A stretch of 64,000 nucleotides of DNA, taken from NCBI GenBank assembly GCA_028752905.1, contig JAQNBH010000015.1:10611622-10675621 (forward strand), written 5' to 3'. Each line of letters begins with the position of its first letter. Position 1 is the first letter of the stretch. Below are positions 10,511 through 21,206 of this stretch, piece after piece. Both the position numbers and the translations under genes were made by a program. The stretch is from Cladorhizidae sp. MBARI D1340-BT2. Taxonomy: Eukaryota; Porifera; Demospongiae; Poecilosclerida; Cladorhizidae. A model generated the notes under the pieces. That model was given only the letters and a program-made list of their open reading frames with translations. It was not told where the DNA came from and made no database searches.

Positions 10511-11574
10511 AATTCTCTGACATCTCTGGCGATGCCTGGCCAGTCAAAACATCTCCGTATGGTCTCGAGTGTCCTCTCTCGACCGAAATGTCCCGGCAAT
10601 CAGAGCATTGTGAGCCATCTGCAATACTCTTGTTCTGCCTACTCGTGGTACCATCACCAGGTCCTTCCCATTGGAATGGTATGGTTTCCTCATCAGTACT
10701 TTGTCCTTCCAAAAAGTAAGAGCTACTTCTCTTCTTTGTATTATTTCTTATGTTCTCCAATGTAGGATCCTCGCACTGTAACTTTTGGAGTTGGTTCGGA
10801 GTGATGGTCTCGAAAACTTTATCCTCCACTTCAGCTCCGACCGTTTCTTCCTCATTGTTGTGCAGGTCCTCCAGGTCGGGTTGGGTATTAATTTCAAATT
10901 CCTCCTCGACCTCTTTCTCGTTTTCCTCTGCTTCATCTCCAATGTCACTGGACTCGAGAGGGTGGATCACTGGTCCATCCCGGTCTTGTTGGATGGCAGC
11001 ATCCTCTTCGACTTGAGTTTGTGCCTGTCGTTGGGCTCGGGTCGTCACCAATACAGACTCAGTCATTGGTGGTTTGGTAAGGGTCGTCACCACTTCATCC
11101 TCGGACCTTGATGGTTGGGTAATGGTCGTCACCAATTCAGCCTCATTGGCTTTGGATGTGGGTGGGGTTGACTCCATTTCCTCTCGGATGTCGGTTTCCA
11201 ACGCTTCCTCCGCATACTTCCTAAACCTCGGAATGTCTTGTCCCAACAGCATACCTGAGGTCAGGTGTTTTGAAACTCCCACTGCCAATTCACACGCCAT
11301 CTAGTTCAACAATTACTCGAGCTGCTGGGAAGAGGGTCTTCCCAGAACTGGCTGTGGTGAAGGGAATCTTCCATCTCAAATAGTCTCTGCTGTTAACGTA
11401 TCGGGGATGTACCATTGACTTGGTGCACCCAGTATCGATGAGAGTGGTTACAGGTTGTCCATTCACCCGGACAAACTTCGTCCATTTCTGGCTTTGTCGT
11501 TCCCGTATTAGACTAACCGAGTGTGCACCTTCACTCTTGATTACGTCCAATCGTACTCTGCAATCCTTCTGCAT
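10500..11574 (-). pseudogene. G1 protease, acidic linker and integrase zinc-finger region
   Basis: The frame from 11574 holds the zinc-knuckle end and then an aspartic protease active site in VTTLIDTGCTKSMVH. It stops at 11290. The next frame (from 11300) continues with GMLLGQDIPRFRKYAEEAL, typical of the protease C-terminus, then a long acidic linker. The linker contains three related steps: ELVTTITQP, EVVTTLTKP and VLVTTRAQR. The integrase HHCC zinc finger is legible only in another frame (AHNALIAGHFGRERTLETI, then CRSCQ), so frameshifts lie near 10690 and 10510. Confidence 0.8.
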
Positions 11575-12586
11575 GTGGCCTTTCTTTCCACATCTGTAGC
11601 AGCTTCATATCTCGGTAAGGGGTAGTCTGACCATCCTTTTCCGTGCTCAGTTGCAGCTGCTTGGTTTGTGGGATCGTAGTGCGAGTCGGGGTGTCTTTCT
11701 TCGGTGGGTGGAAATGGTCTCGCTGTTCGGATCGCTTTGCATCGACTTCCTTTCGTTGGTTTCCGATGAACCTGACTACAGTCTTAGTCAGTTCATCATA
11801 GCCTTGAGGATTCAAATTCCTCATCTGAGTTTGAAGCCATCTTGGGAGTTTTTGTAATGCCAATTCTTATAGCACCACCTTTGCAACATTCTCATCTGTC
11901 GAGGTCACCCATTGAGAAAAAGACTGCTTGAATGATCTCATCCAAGCATCGGGGTTGTTCATATCGAAGGTGGTCTCAAAAACTCTTCGTCTGTATGTTT
12001 TCTCGGAGATGTGGTAAGTTTCCAAAAGGATACGTTTCACTTCTTCGTAATCCACCTGGTCTCCGGCAGGTAAGGCATTCACCGCTGTTAGTCCCTGTCC
12101 TGACAAGGAACTCCTTAGGTATACACTCCATAGGTTCTCGGGCCAGGCTGCTGCTCGGGCTGTCACTTCGAAGGATCCTAGATAGGCACCCATATCATCC
12201 GTGCCTTCGAGGAATTTCGGTACTGTCAGCCTTGGTGGTTGGGGAGGTAGAGCCGGAACAACCACTGCTGGAGCAGGTTGTCTGGCATCCACCAATAACT
12301 GTGCCCAATGTTGTTGCTGTTGGGCTTGTAGCCTTCTGTCCTCTGCCCGATCCAGCAACAACTGTTTGCGATCTTCCTCTCGTCTCTGGTCCTCCCTTCT
12401 TACTCGGTTTGCCTCCGTTTCCAGCCAGGTAGTCATGAAGCGAGCAAGAGGTGGTTCTTGCTCTTCGCCTCTCAGCAGGACAGGTGGATCAGCTGGAGTT
12501 TGTCATCCTTCGAGTTGACTAGCTTGACTCCTAAGAATTCGATCCTCCCCTGCCCGCTGTCTATGTTGTTGACGTTCTTCTGACAT
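11531..12586 (-). pseudogene. G1 gag (broken)
   Basis: The probable start is the ATG at 12586 (MSEERQQHRQRAGEDRILR). An in-frame TGA lies at 12503-12505, after which the frame continues through a Glu/Gln/Arg-rich coiled region and a capsid-like part (DMGAYLGSFEVTARAAAWP, then YHISEKTYRRRVFETTF). It stops near 11867, resumes as MALQKLPRWLQTQMRNLNP in the frame ending at 11531, and changes frame again just before the zinc knuckle. The knuckle, CYRCGKKGHMQKDC, is intact in the downstream frame near 11560-11605. G4 gag is clearly the same family (its start MSHERARPGEDRQLRSG is at 33262). Confidence 0.85.
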
Positions 12587-13063
12587 GATGTTCGAGCCGA
12601 GTAGATAACAAACAGAAAACTAACTTGTTGACAACAAAAAATGCCAACTAATACAAAAACAACTTAAATATACGTGCACCCGAAGGCAAAAAACCACTCA
12701 AAATTCCTACTTCAGGGTCTGGTTTCACAGGTCCCAAGGTATGAATAACCTGGACCATTTCCCTGTCTAACACTACGCTAGCAACTCTGGTAGCTAGCAG
12801 TGTAGACAATTCCTGTCAACAGCAACACAATTGCTCAACAGTGTTTCCTACCAGAACCTCTCACCTTAGGTATGGTACAATTGGTAAGTACTGACCTCTC
12901 ACCTTAGGTCACAATCACAACTAAGAATTCTCTTAGTTAATAACCCAAGACACCTCTCTCTCAGGCTATCTAGTCACTGGACACTACCTCTCACTTAGAT
13001 AGCTGCCAACAACTCTCAGACAGATCTCAAGCAATACACTGTACTCCAGGCCTCTCACTTGAA

Positions 13064-13082
13064 AATCCCACCGCTGCCACCA
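13064..13082 (-). promoter_or_regulatory. G1 primer-binding site for tRNA-Leu
   Basis: On the plus strand these bases read aatcccaccgctgccacca. As I recall it, this is the 3' end of animal tRNA-Leu(AAG), with its CCA tail. The element strand therefore carries the 19-nt complement one base inside the 5' LTR. This position is where minus-strand DNA synthesis is primed. Confidence 0.88.
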
Positions 13083-13083
13083 C

Positions 13084-13671
13084 TGTGATGGGAAAACCCT
13101 TCTGCTAGGAAAGCTAGTTGATTTCCTACAGATCCGCTCTCCACACCCGCCACCAACTTAGATTCTAGTCTCACACCAAAACCCACAGTTAGTCGAAATC
13201 AATCCACTTCCCGGATTGTATTACCCCTTACGAAAAGGACTGGTATATTTGGACAATAGTAAACTTCAACAAGACCATATATACAAATAAGACGCTCAGA
13301 CGTAAAACGCAATAATACTCTGGCGATACAACTTTCTCAATAAATCACAGTCTCTCTATCACTACAACAGTTCCATCCCTAGGACACCATCCTTGGCAAC
13401 CAATCAGGATCCTTGGCAGTCTTGTACGTCGCCCGTTTCCAGGTACGCCCTTTCAGGGTTTCCACTACCGGATTCTGCGGTCGTGTCAGCTTGCGCCTTC
13501 CCAGACCTCCGGCGCTCCCCCAAGGTCGCGTCCAGCAGCACCTCACCAACCACCCATTCCATGTCCTCCCCCCCCCCCCCCCCCCCACTTCACGCAGTGG
13601 CTCTGTCTCTGATTTCAGGCCCAGCCTCGGGGAGGAAGCAGTCACGGACAAAGGAGAGAGATTCCCTGACA
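13084..13671 (-). repeat. G1 5' LTR
   Basis: A 588-bp LTR paired with 7539-8114. It would drive transcription leftward. The extra length comes from a 19-C run at 13568-13586. It is followed directly by the atcat target duplication and an ATC-type microsatellite. Confidence 0.95.
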
Positions 13672-13822
13672 ATCATCATCATCATCATTGTCATCATTGT
13701 CATTGTCGTCGTTGTCATCATCACATCGTCATCATCATCATCACATCATCATAACCATCTTATATTCATTGTCATCATAATCATCATCATATCATCATCA
13801 TCATCGTCGGCGTCATCATAAT
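13672..13822. repeat. ATC/ATT-type microsatellite, target of the G1 insertion
   Basis: About 150 bp of atc, att, gtc and cat trinucleotides with interruptions. The element G1 ends exactly at its left side, with the atcat duplication. Short frames of poly-His or poly-Ile here are composition artefacts. Confidence 0.9.
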
Positions 13823-14189
13823 GTATTTGAGTGATCTAAAGAAAACCATAACCCCAAACCACTTATTCAGTCTGAGACCCTTTGGCTTCAGATTCCAGCT
13901 CTAGTCACAGTACTATTAAAAAAAAAACGTCACAAATAGTGATATTTAATTGCATATTGCCATATATCAAGTTAGTCAGCTGCAAAGACGAATGCCAGAA
14001 TAAATGGAAAGTGAACACACATTGGATGTTGTCATGTTGCTCAAAACATACTATATAGTGTCCACAGAGCTTAAGAAGTCTAGAAGTCAAATTTGCATGA
14101 GTTAGTAATAATAGACTCGTTCTGTAACACAGGTTTTCTTTTTTCATTGATGAGTGAAGCAAGCCCACGCTGGGGAGTTGAATGGAAAA
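13823..14189. other. Intergenic, no gene seen
   Basis: AT-rich sequence with no recognisable coding or RNA gene. An 87-codon minus-strand frame (13905-14168) has no motif I know. Confidence 0.5.
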
Positions 14190-14194
14190 GTTTC

Positions 14195-14578
14195 TATTGC
14201 CATATATGTATGTATGTATTTTGGGTGCGTTGACCGTTGTTCACCTGTAAAAGACAAGTGTCACCTGCCTTAAATTAAACAGGGTCTCTTACGTTGGAAA
14301 TGCAAGCTCCTGCAGGGTGTTAAGCAAACCTGATCATAAACTACACTTACACTAACCACCAGCTAAACACAAATAAAATATGAATGCACACAAAGTTAGC
14401 AATCAATAATCTATCACACTCTCCTCCTGCAGAAAACTAGTTTGTTGCATATTGAGATGTGTGTCAGCATTTCCATTTGCAGAGCTAGCAGCTTGATGAA
14501 TAACTTCAAAATGGTATGGCTGATGGGACAAGTTCCATCTTGTTAGCCGCATTGTTCTTCTTGAGACGTGTTAGGATC
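14195..14578 (-). mobile_element. Relic 3' end of another Ty3/gypsy element (RNase H plus start of LTR)
   Basis: On the minus strand, 14578 to about 14455 translates as TMRLTRWNLSHQPYHFEVIH, then SANGNADTHLNM. This is the C-terminal RNase H signature of Ty3/gypsy elements (RLARW...NADGLS in G1). A purine tract (gcaggaggagag) follows and then TGTGATAGATT at about 14422, the likely LTR start, fading out near 14200. The active-site part is missing because element G2 begins at 14579. G2 therefore probably inserted into, or recombined with, this older element. Confidence 0.7.
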
Positions 14579-14887
14579 CTCTAACAAGCCAATTAAGAAC
14601 ATCACAGAAGACATCCATAACGATAAACTGTGAAATCATTAGATAGCATTAATTGGATATATAATATATTGTGTTATTATGTTGTTAGCCAATGAGACTG
14701 GAGGAAGACCATGTGCTGGTTAGCCTATTTAAAGGAGGCCAGCACATGACTTCCTCAGTTGGCAAGATTTTCTCTGTTTCTCAGAATTGACTTGTGTGTG
14801 TAAGAGCTGTATTATTTATTATTTACTAAGAAGTGTATAGAATTGAACCGCTCAGACTTTGAACATACCTAGTTTGGAGGAACAACA
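14579..14887 (+). repeat. G2 5' LTR
   Basis: It begins TGTTAGGATCC and ends GGAGGAACAACA, with a TATA-like tatttaaa at 14726-14733. No partner LTR exists because the 3' half of the element is gone, so the limits rest on the terminal TGTT...AACA and on the adjacent primer-binding site. Confidence 0.75.
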
Positions 14888-14889
14888 TA

Positions 14890-14900
14890 TGGTGGCAGCG
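14890..14900 (+). promoter_or_regulatory. G2 primer-binding site, tRNA-Leu type
   Basis: The bases tggtggcagcg lie two bases after the LTR. They complement the same tRNA-Leu 3' end as the G1 site, for 11 nt. Confidence 0.75.
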
Positions 14901-15106
14901 AAACCTCGTCCCCCTTATCGATTGACTGATTGTGCCAGTCAACTTCAGACCGCTTGAATCCCTCTACAAATCCTCCAACAAATCCATTACTAAATAGACC
15001 ACAGACCTTACATTCATTATCAGACCCTCCAGATGGATACTTGGGATATAAAAAAAGGATAAATCTGACCCTACCTTTCCCACACCCTCAGGTTCTGAAA
15101 CCCAAG

Positions 15107-16930
15107 ATGCCAGACTGTCACAAAACAAAGAGCTGTCTAATGAGGAGTATGTCCAATCCACCTTGACCTTCACCAACAGAGAGCCAGACGTGCAGGTGAT
15201 GATGCGGATGTTTGAACGACAATGGGCAGAATCCAACAGGAAAGCAGAAGAAGAGAAGGCATAGGCAGAGAAACTGAGACAGGAAGAATGCAGGAAAGCT
15301 GAAGCTGACAAGGCTGAAGCTGATAGAAGATGGACACAGCTCATCATATCTATGACCAACTCTGCTGCAGTCGCACAGCAGGAAAGAAGAACAGCAAAGA
15401 AGAGATGGAGCCGCTCGAGTATTATACATGGAGGAGAATAGATGTAAAGACAGAGAAGATCAGGAAAGACTGATCAAACAGCACAGAGAGAGCCATGAGA
15501 GCACACTCAAAGAGGAGTACAGACAATGAGAAATGTCTAAAGCTGAAGAAGAGCCAGAGGAACTCATGCTCCCAAACTCAACAAATAATTATGTCCACGG
15601 TAGAAGTATTTCTCCAAGGTTTTGAAAACCATATGATCACTCATGAAGTCGCTCCAAAGTACTCTCATCTAACACCACTCCTATATACCCACTCGAAGTA
15701 CCAAGACAGTTCTTAATCGCCTGATAAGGATAAGGAGGACTACAACAAGGGCAACAAAGCATTATACACACTCCATCATGTCGAGAAACATGACCTCCAA
15801 CTAAAGTGGCAAGGAACCACAATGAAGCCCAGGGAAATTTGCAGAGAAGCCATCGATCGTGGACTCCTGTTCTTTGATGGCTGGTTTCAACAAAACAGAG
15901 ACCAAGCAGGAAGTCAGAGACGTAGTCACACTGGAACGTCTCATACAGATCATTCCCCCTCAAATCCAGATGTGGATTAGGGATCAGAAGCCAGCTACTG
16001 CCCAAGAGATGGCTGACTTAACAGACGACCACTTAATAAATATCCAGGTCTACCACAATTATAGGGCAGGAGACAAATCCTGGACGAACGAGACTACCCG
16101 CCTCGACAGAGACAGTAGTGGCAAGACCGCTCTCAGATCCCAAACATTCAATCTCCTCCAACTTCTCAAACACCCTCTCCAGCTGTGGCAGTGACCCAGT
16201 TCCCGAACCAGGCCAACACCAGACCATCTAACCCGTCACCCCATGAAGCTGCTCAGCTATCACAACATAAACGAGGTCACAAACTGAGTAAGTATTTCGA
16301 TGATGTTAAAGGTCCATTGTGTTTTCAGTGCGGTCAGTGGGGTCACCTCAGAGAAAAATTGACTCACTGAAGAACCAGTGTACCCTGTCATCCCTCGTAA
16401 CTATGGGATCTGTCCAGAATACCCCAGTTAATTTTTTTCTAGATAGTGGTTTGCTGAACAGATGGTAATCAGTGCTGGACTACTTCAAGACCTCCAGAAC
16501 CGAGGCTCTGACCCTTTATCACAAATATCCTCAGTCACTATTAAGGGAACATGGCCCTGCGACTACCCTCTCTGTTGTGCAGGTTCCCTGCCAAATCTTG
16601 CAGTCGAGTTTTGAGATGCCCATGGCAGTATCTGACGACATATCTTGTGACATTGGACGAGATTGTCCACTACTATTTCAGTTGCTCAAAGATGCTATCC
16701 AAGATGTTCCCAAAGAAGTGTGTGAAGTAGTACTTGCTCCAACCCATCCAACAACATTGTTTCATGTTGCTGCTGGATCAGACAAGTCTGATACTGAACC
16801 TGATTGTTATAATGATATTCTCTCATCCTCTTATGACTTTCCTCGAACCAATTTTCTCTCTCTCACTCTGTTCCCTATTTGCCAGCCTCTCCATCCCAGT
16901 ATGACGTTGAGTCCACTCCGTGCCCTGACA
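15107..16930 (+). pseudogene. G2 gag and protease remnants
   Basis: From 15107 the frames alternate. A charged coiled part reads EYVQSTLTFTNREPDVQV, then AEKLRQEECRKAEADKAEAD. Near 15859-16194 a capsid-like part aligns with G3 gag (RLIQIIPPQIQMWIRDQKP, ATAQEMADLTDD). At 16185-16370 KYFDDVKGPLCFQCGQWGHL matches the G3 zinc knuckle, but its last cysteine is lost. A protease-like LDSG follows near 16437. The frame 16472-16933 corresponds to the post-protease linker of G3 (MAVSDDIS, CPLLFQLLKDA). Confidence 0.75.
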
Positions 16931-16951
16931 TAAACTCTGAGCCAGGACCAG

Positions 16952-17985
16952 TTGGAAGACCCTTCCCTGAATGACCTCTGGGACAAAGCTGACCTACCTA
17001 AGTCTGAGTACATCACACTCAACTGTGTCCTCCACAGGGAGACTATTGACCAGACAGGAGATCCTCGTTTCCAGATTGTCCTACCCCTCTTTTGCCATGA
17101 GGCTGTGATCACCCATCCCCGGATTTGCTGCAGGAGGAGGAGGGGAGGAGTGTTGGGGATTCCCAACCCTTGGGGAACACCCCCAGTTAGCTTACTCCAC
17201 ACCGATGTCAGGCCATGTTAGCTTTGCTCGCACCAAGTACAAGATTATGTGGCATTTCTTCTGGCCAGATATCAGGAAAGATGTTTGTGCAGCTTGCCAG
17301 GCTTGTGACAGATGCCAACACACAGCAAAGAGAACTCACTCTCGAGCTCCGATGATCAACCCTGTGCTCCCTATTACCTGTACTTTTGCCAAAGTAGCCA
17401 TTGTTATCATCTCTTGCCTCTCACTACCAAGAAGAACATGTACATGTTGATGTTTGTAGATTTGGGCTCCTGCTATCCTGATGCCATCCCCTCGAAGACT
17501 ACAAATGCTAAAGTAGTAGCCCAATCATTACTTCTCTCGTCTCTCAGTTCAAACAGAACTCCTTTCGGACAGACGATCTAACTTCACGTCAGCTCTCATG
17601 AGGGAAGTGTTCTCTTTCCTCAGAGTAAAGCACTCCAAAACTGCACCATACAGACCCGAGTCCAATGGAGCAGTAGAAAGGTTTCAGCATACCTTATTAC
17701 AAATGATCCGGAGGGCTGATATCGACCACAAAGACTGGGACAACTATCTCCCCTATTTTTTATTCACCTGTCGTGATGCCCCTTGCTCCTCCACTGGCTA
17801 TTCCTCCTTTGAACTGATACTCGGGAAACAAGTGCATGGACCTCAATCCTTAAACAACAGTGGTTGCCGTCTTCTACCCCCACACACTCCATTGCAGATA
17901 GACTCTTGCAGCTGAGAGAAGACCTTGCTGCAATGCATGCTGTTGCTACAGAAAACTAGACCGCAACTCAAGCTCGAACCAAAGA
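16952..17985 (+). pseudogene. G2 integrase (frameshifted, with a short insertion)
   Basis: The start (DLWDKADLPKSEYITLNCVL, QTGDPRFQIVLP) matches G3. The zinc finger is interrupted between about 17112 and 17192. It resumes as STPMSGHVSFARTKYKIMWH and CQACDRCQ. The catalytic core is spread over frames: first Asp in FVDLGSCYPDAIPSK, the second near 17570, and Glu in RPESNGAVERFQHT (frame from 17598). The C-terminal core shows YFLFTCRDAPCSSTGYSSFE. Confidence 0.82.
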
Positions 17986-18663
17986 ATGGTTCGACACGAA
18001 TGCAAAAACAAGAACCTTCGCCATTGGAGAGCAAGTATTGGCTTTTACCCCAGCATCACAGATAAACCTGCAGTTAAGTTGACAGACAGATGGAGCGGAC
18101 CCTATACCATTATAGGACATGTCTCGCCAGTTACGTATTCTATTGATATGACTAGAACTATGTATATTACGGCCTCAAAGAGTGCTGTGGCATCCCCATC
18201 TAATATTGCATATCTTTCTGCTGACCCCACAGATACGGAACAACTACCCGTCTACCACATCCAACCATCTGATGGCCCACTGCAGTTGGGACCTGACCTC
18301 TCAGGTGATCAACGCAGTGCCATCTTCAAAGTATGGCACTCCTTTCTGACAGTGATTACCTCTACCCTTGGGCGAGCCAGAGCCACTCCCCATAAGATCA
18401 ACACTGGTAATGTCTTACCAGTCTATTTACATCCCAACAGGATCCTGAAAGTATGGGAAGAACTTTTTCGTTCAGAGATTGCTCTACTCCAAGATGCAGG
18501 TTTGATTGTGCCATCTTCAGCTCCCTGGTTGGCACCCATGTTCACCATTCCTAAATGCATGCCGGGTTCTGTTAGACTGGTCGATTACCACCGCCTGAAT
18601 GCAGTCACTGTCCCAGACCCCAACTATCTAGTTGCTCTAGCTTCATCAGTATTGCTGTCATAG
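17986..18663 (+). pseudogene. G2 integrase GPY/F module and start of reverse transcriptase
   Basis: One 225-residue frame. It begins with a GPY/F module (LTDRWSGPYTIIGHVSPVTY), passes a linker, and enters the RT fingers: NTGNVLPVYLHPNRILKVW, ALLQDAGLIVPSSAPWLAP, and SVRLVDYHRLNAVTVPDPNY. RT homology ends there, and the last 10 residues are unrelated. It again shows integrase directly upstream of RT. Confidence 0.85.
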
Positions 18664-18672
18664 CAGTCTCTC

Positions 18673-18966
18673 TCAACAAACTCTTAGTTGACATAGTGCA
18701 GATGCATTGACTTTCATGATAATAAGCTTAAATTGCTAATTAAATAGATGCTCTAGCCTTTACCAGGAATAATGAAAACAGTATTCATGAACTCTCAGTT
18801 GAAATGGTGCAGATGCAATGACTTTTTTTGACAATCAGCTCACTTGAGATTTGGCTGCATGCTTTAAGGCTAGAGCATCTAGCCTAAACATCGAGTTAGT
18901 AATTTTAAGTTCATTATCGAGAAAATCATTTCATATGTAGTACTATGTCAACTGAGAGTTCGTTGA
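18673..18966. mobile_element. MITE family M1, copy 1, with terminal inverted repeats
   Basis: The ends, tcaacaaactcttagttgac at 18673 and gtcaactgagagttcgttga ending at 18966, are inverted repeats (25 bp, 2 mismatches). Inside, gatgctctagcctttaccag and ggctagagcatctagcc are inverted relatives, and a second left end (gaactctcagttgaaatgg) occurs near 18795. The copy therefore looks like one M1 inserted in or duplicated against another. Related pieces: 26209-26375, 53365-53450 and 55692-55862. Confidence 0.8.
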
Positions 18967-19979
18967 TGTATATTGTTCTTCTTATCACCACATGCCATGT
19001 CTTAATACATTTTACTCAATTCTGATTGTAAAAAACTGCATGTGAGCTAGCTTGATTGCATCACTGATAACAATACCTGCTATTTTATCGCAAAGTAAGC
19101 TTATTGTGCATAAGTTTGATAAGAACATAAAAATGCAGATCTTGAAGATGAATTTCCATACTCTCTATGATTTTTGGCATGCCAGTTTACTACATTAGCC
19201 AATGTAACTTTTAGCTGATATATGAGCTCTGTGTTTTTTTTGTGTGTGGTGGGGGCATCTGCTATTTTGAAATAAGAGTGTAACCAATATCTCTCGGAAA
19301 TTCCACTTGCCTTGGTTAATCAGCCATCATCTGCAACCTTTTAAGATAAGTCCTTGGCTTTAATAAAAAGGTCTGCAAACTCTCTACAACACACCTCTGT
19401 CCCACCAACCTAACACCTCTCCAGGCTTACTTGCTATTCTGTGGAGAAGCTCCTGAACCATTGGAAATGCTTAATAAGAGCAAAAAGGATTAAAAAGGGG
19501 AGAAATTTTCTCCGAAAGATTTTAAAAAGGATGAGCTTTTTGAGATAATTTTTCCTCAAAACACTCAAGAATGTCCCAAATTAAGCAAAAAAAGAGCTTT
19601 TTCGGTAAAATTTTCTATAAAAGCATTTTTCTATCATTTAAAGAGTTTATAATTTTAAAGACGAACAAGTTTTTCCTCAAAACACACAAATTGAGCAGAG
19701 CTTCTTTCCTTTAAAAAGGGAATATATTTGATTTACTTTTTTAAATGATGGATGGTCACTCTTCTCCTTCCCACCCACCCCAAACAACAACTCATATTTC
19801 AGTGTATTCGGCAGCTATTGCAAAAAACCACCAAAAAAATCCATCACCAGCAGACTTTAAAACCATACAAACTGTGATAAGACCCACGAAATCCATCTCA
19901 CCCTTCCCCGCCCCATGCACACACACAATTTGGGTACTAACTTACTGAAGACTTCAAATCTTCCAATGTACATCTATGA
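18967..19979. other. Intergenic with a short R2-like fragment and A/T-rich repeats
   Basis: At about 19205-19300 the string aacttttagctgatatatga followed by ctgctattttgaaataag recurs at 27612-27765 and, partly, at 43935-44010. From 19480 to 19740 the strings ttttcctcaaaacac and aaaaagg recur. No gene recognised. Confidence 0.55.
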
Positions 19980-19984
19980 CTTAT

Positions 19985-20385
19985 TGTTAGGTTGGAACGG
20001 TCGGGCACTGGTCTGAATCTAGGGAAAGGGAGAAAGGGGATAAGTTGTGGACAAAATGTAGACAAGAAATATTATGATCACTGCATTCAGCTTACAATAG
20101 TTCTGGCCAGGATCCTAAGCCTTGGGCTTAAATACCCTTCAGCCCGGACCCTGATCAAAATGACTATAATTATATGGTCATTTATGATACAGTAATTCTC
20201 GATGGATGTAATGTCTGACCAATGAGATGATAAGTCTAAAGAATGTTCTAGAAATGCGAGGTTCACACTTCTACTGTTGTGAGCCAGTCTTGTTTGAAGT
20301 CTTGAGGTGTTGATAGCCTCTGCTGCAGGCTCCTGCTTGTACGTCAGGGCTGATGATGTGCTGTGTTGGCAGTCTGGATCCAACA
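19985..20385 (-). repeat. G3 3' LTR
   Basis: A 401-bp LTR. On the element strand it starts TGTTGGATCC and ends CCAACCTAACA. A TATA-like tatttaag lies on the element strand near 20127-20135. It pairs with 25100-25507. Confidence 0.95.
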
Positions 20386-20400
20386 CCTCCCCCCACCTCC
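20386..20400 (-). promoter_or_regulatory. G3 polypurine tract
   Basis: The element strand reads ggaggtggggggagg immediately before the 3' LTR. Confidence 0.85.
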
Positions 20401-21206
20401 TGAAGATTGTCTGGTACGCTAGGAGTCCAAGCTTGGCGGGAGAGACCGTCCGCATTGCCATTCTCACTGCCAGGTCTGTAGTGGATGGTGAATGAAAACT
20501 GCCGAAGTATGTCCATCCAGCGGGCAAGTCTTGGGCTTCTTGTTTCTTGATGGTTCAGAAAGGCGAGAGCCTTGTGATCAGTACAAATGTCGAAATGGTG
20601 ACCCAACAGATATGGAAGGTAATGTTTGCAGGCCTCGACGACTGCGAGTCCTTCTTTTTCCGTTGCCGAGTAGCGAGTTTCCCTGGGGGCCAGCTTTCTG
20701 CTGAAGAAGGCCACGGGGTGCTCGGTCAGGTCATCATCCTTCTGTGTTAGCACCGCGCCAATACCACGGCCAGATGCATCAGTTTGGAGACAGAAGGGGC
20801 GGTCGTAGCGAGGTGGTCGAAGGATTGCCTCACTGCACAGACTGTGTTTCAGTGTTTGGAATGAAGTCTCACACTCGTCTGTCCAAACCACCTGGTCTGG
20901 TCGGTCCTTCTTTGTCAGGTCCGATAGCGGCACTGCTAGGAGGCTGAAGTTGTTGATGAATTGGCGGTAGTAGCCGACCAACCCGAGGAACACCCTAACA
21001 TCAGTTTTGGTCTTTGGTTGGCGGAATTCCTTCACTGCTTCAATCTTGACTGCCTGGGGGGAAATAGCATTGTGTCCAACAATGTGGCCAAGGAACTTAC
21101 AGGTCTGTGTGGCCAGCTGTGTCTTCTGTGGCTGAATCGTCAAGCCTTCCTCTTGTAATAGTCCCAGCACTCTCCTCAGGTGGTGTAGATGTTCAGTCCA
21201 AGTCAT
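20386..21206 (-). pseudogene. G3 RT thumb, connection and RNase H
   Basis: From MTWTEHLHHLRRVLGLL the frame runs through TCKFLGHIVGHNAISPQ, VRVFLGLVGYYRQFINNF, then RNase H: FCLQTDASGRGIGAVLTQ, RETRYSATEKEGLAVV, FDICTDHKALAFL, RSPRLARWMDILRQFSF and ENGNADGLSRQAW. The RNase H acidic residues are present. The frame runs on into the LTR to 20271, but true coding should end near the polypurine tract. Confidence 0.9.

Larger units (their letters stand above)
7534..13676 (-). mobile_element. G1: Ty3/gypsy-type LTR retrotransposon, Gmr1-like domain order, with ATCAT target duplication
   Basis: Two LTRs (7539-8114 and 13084-13671) enclose gag, protease, integrase, reverse transcriptase and RNase H, all on the minus strand. 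Integrase lies upstream of reverse transcriptase, as in Gmr1-like elements. The 5-bp sequence atcat is found immediately outside both ends (7534-7538 and 13672-13676). A primer-binding site and a polypurine tract sit beside the right places. By eye the LTRs differ at about 11 substitutions plus a poly-C length change (7 against 19 C), so about 2 percent divergence. The coding part nevertheless carries several stops and frameshifts, so it is not autonomous now. Confidence 0.96.
14579..18630 (+). mobile_element. G2: Ty3/gypsy-type LTR element, Gmr1-like order, 3'-truncated in RT
   Basis: A 5' LTR (14579-14887) and primer-binding site are followed by decayed gag, a protease remnant, integrase and the first part of reverse transcriptase. 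Homology stops abruptly near 18630 (after NAVTVPDPNY), so the palm with the catalytic Asp pair, RNase H and the 3' LTR are missing. A MITE begins about 40 bp further on. G3 is the closest relative in the window. Many stops and frameshifts make it an old copy. Confidence 0.88.

Noticed and set aside
13064..13083. A tRNA-Leu gene 3' end
   Set aside because: Only the last 19 nt match a tRNA; there is no anticodon arm or D arm. Its position next to the LTR makes it a primer-binding site.
13393..13821. Plus-strand frame ending in poly-Ile and poly-Ser
   Set aside because: It runs from the LTR into the ATC microsatellite; nothing in it is protein-like.
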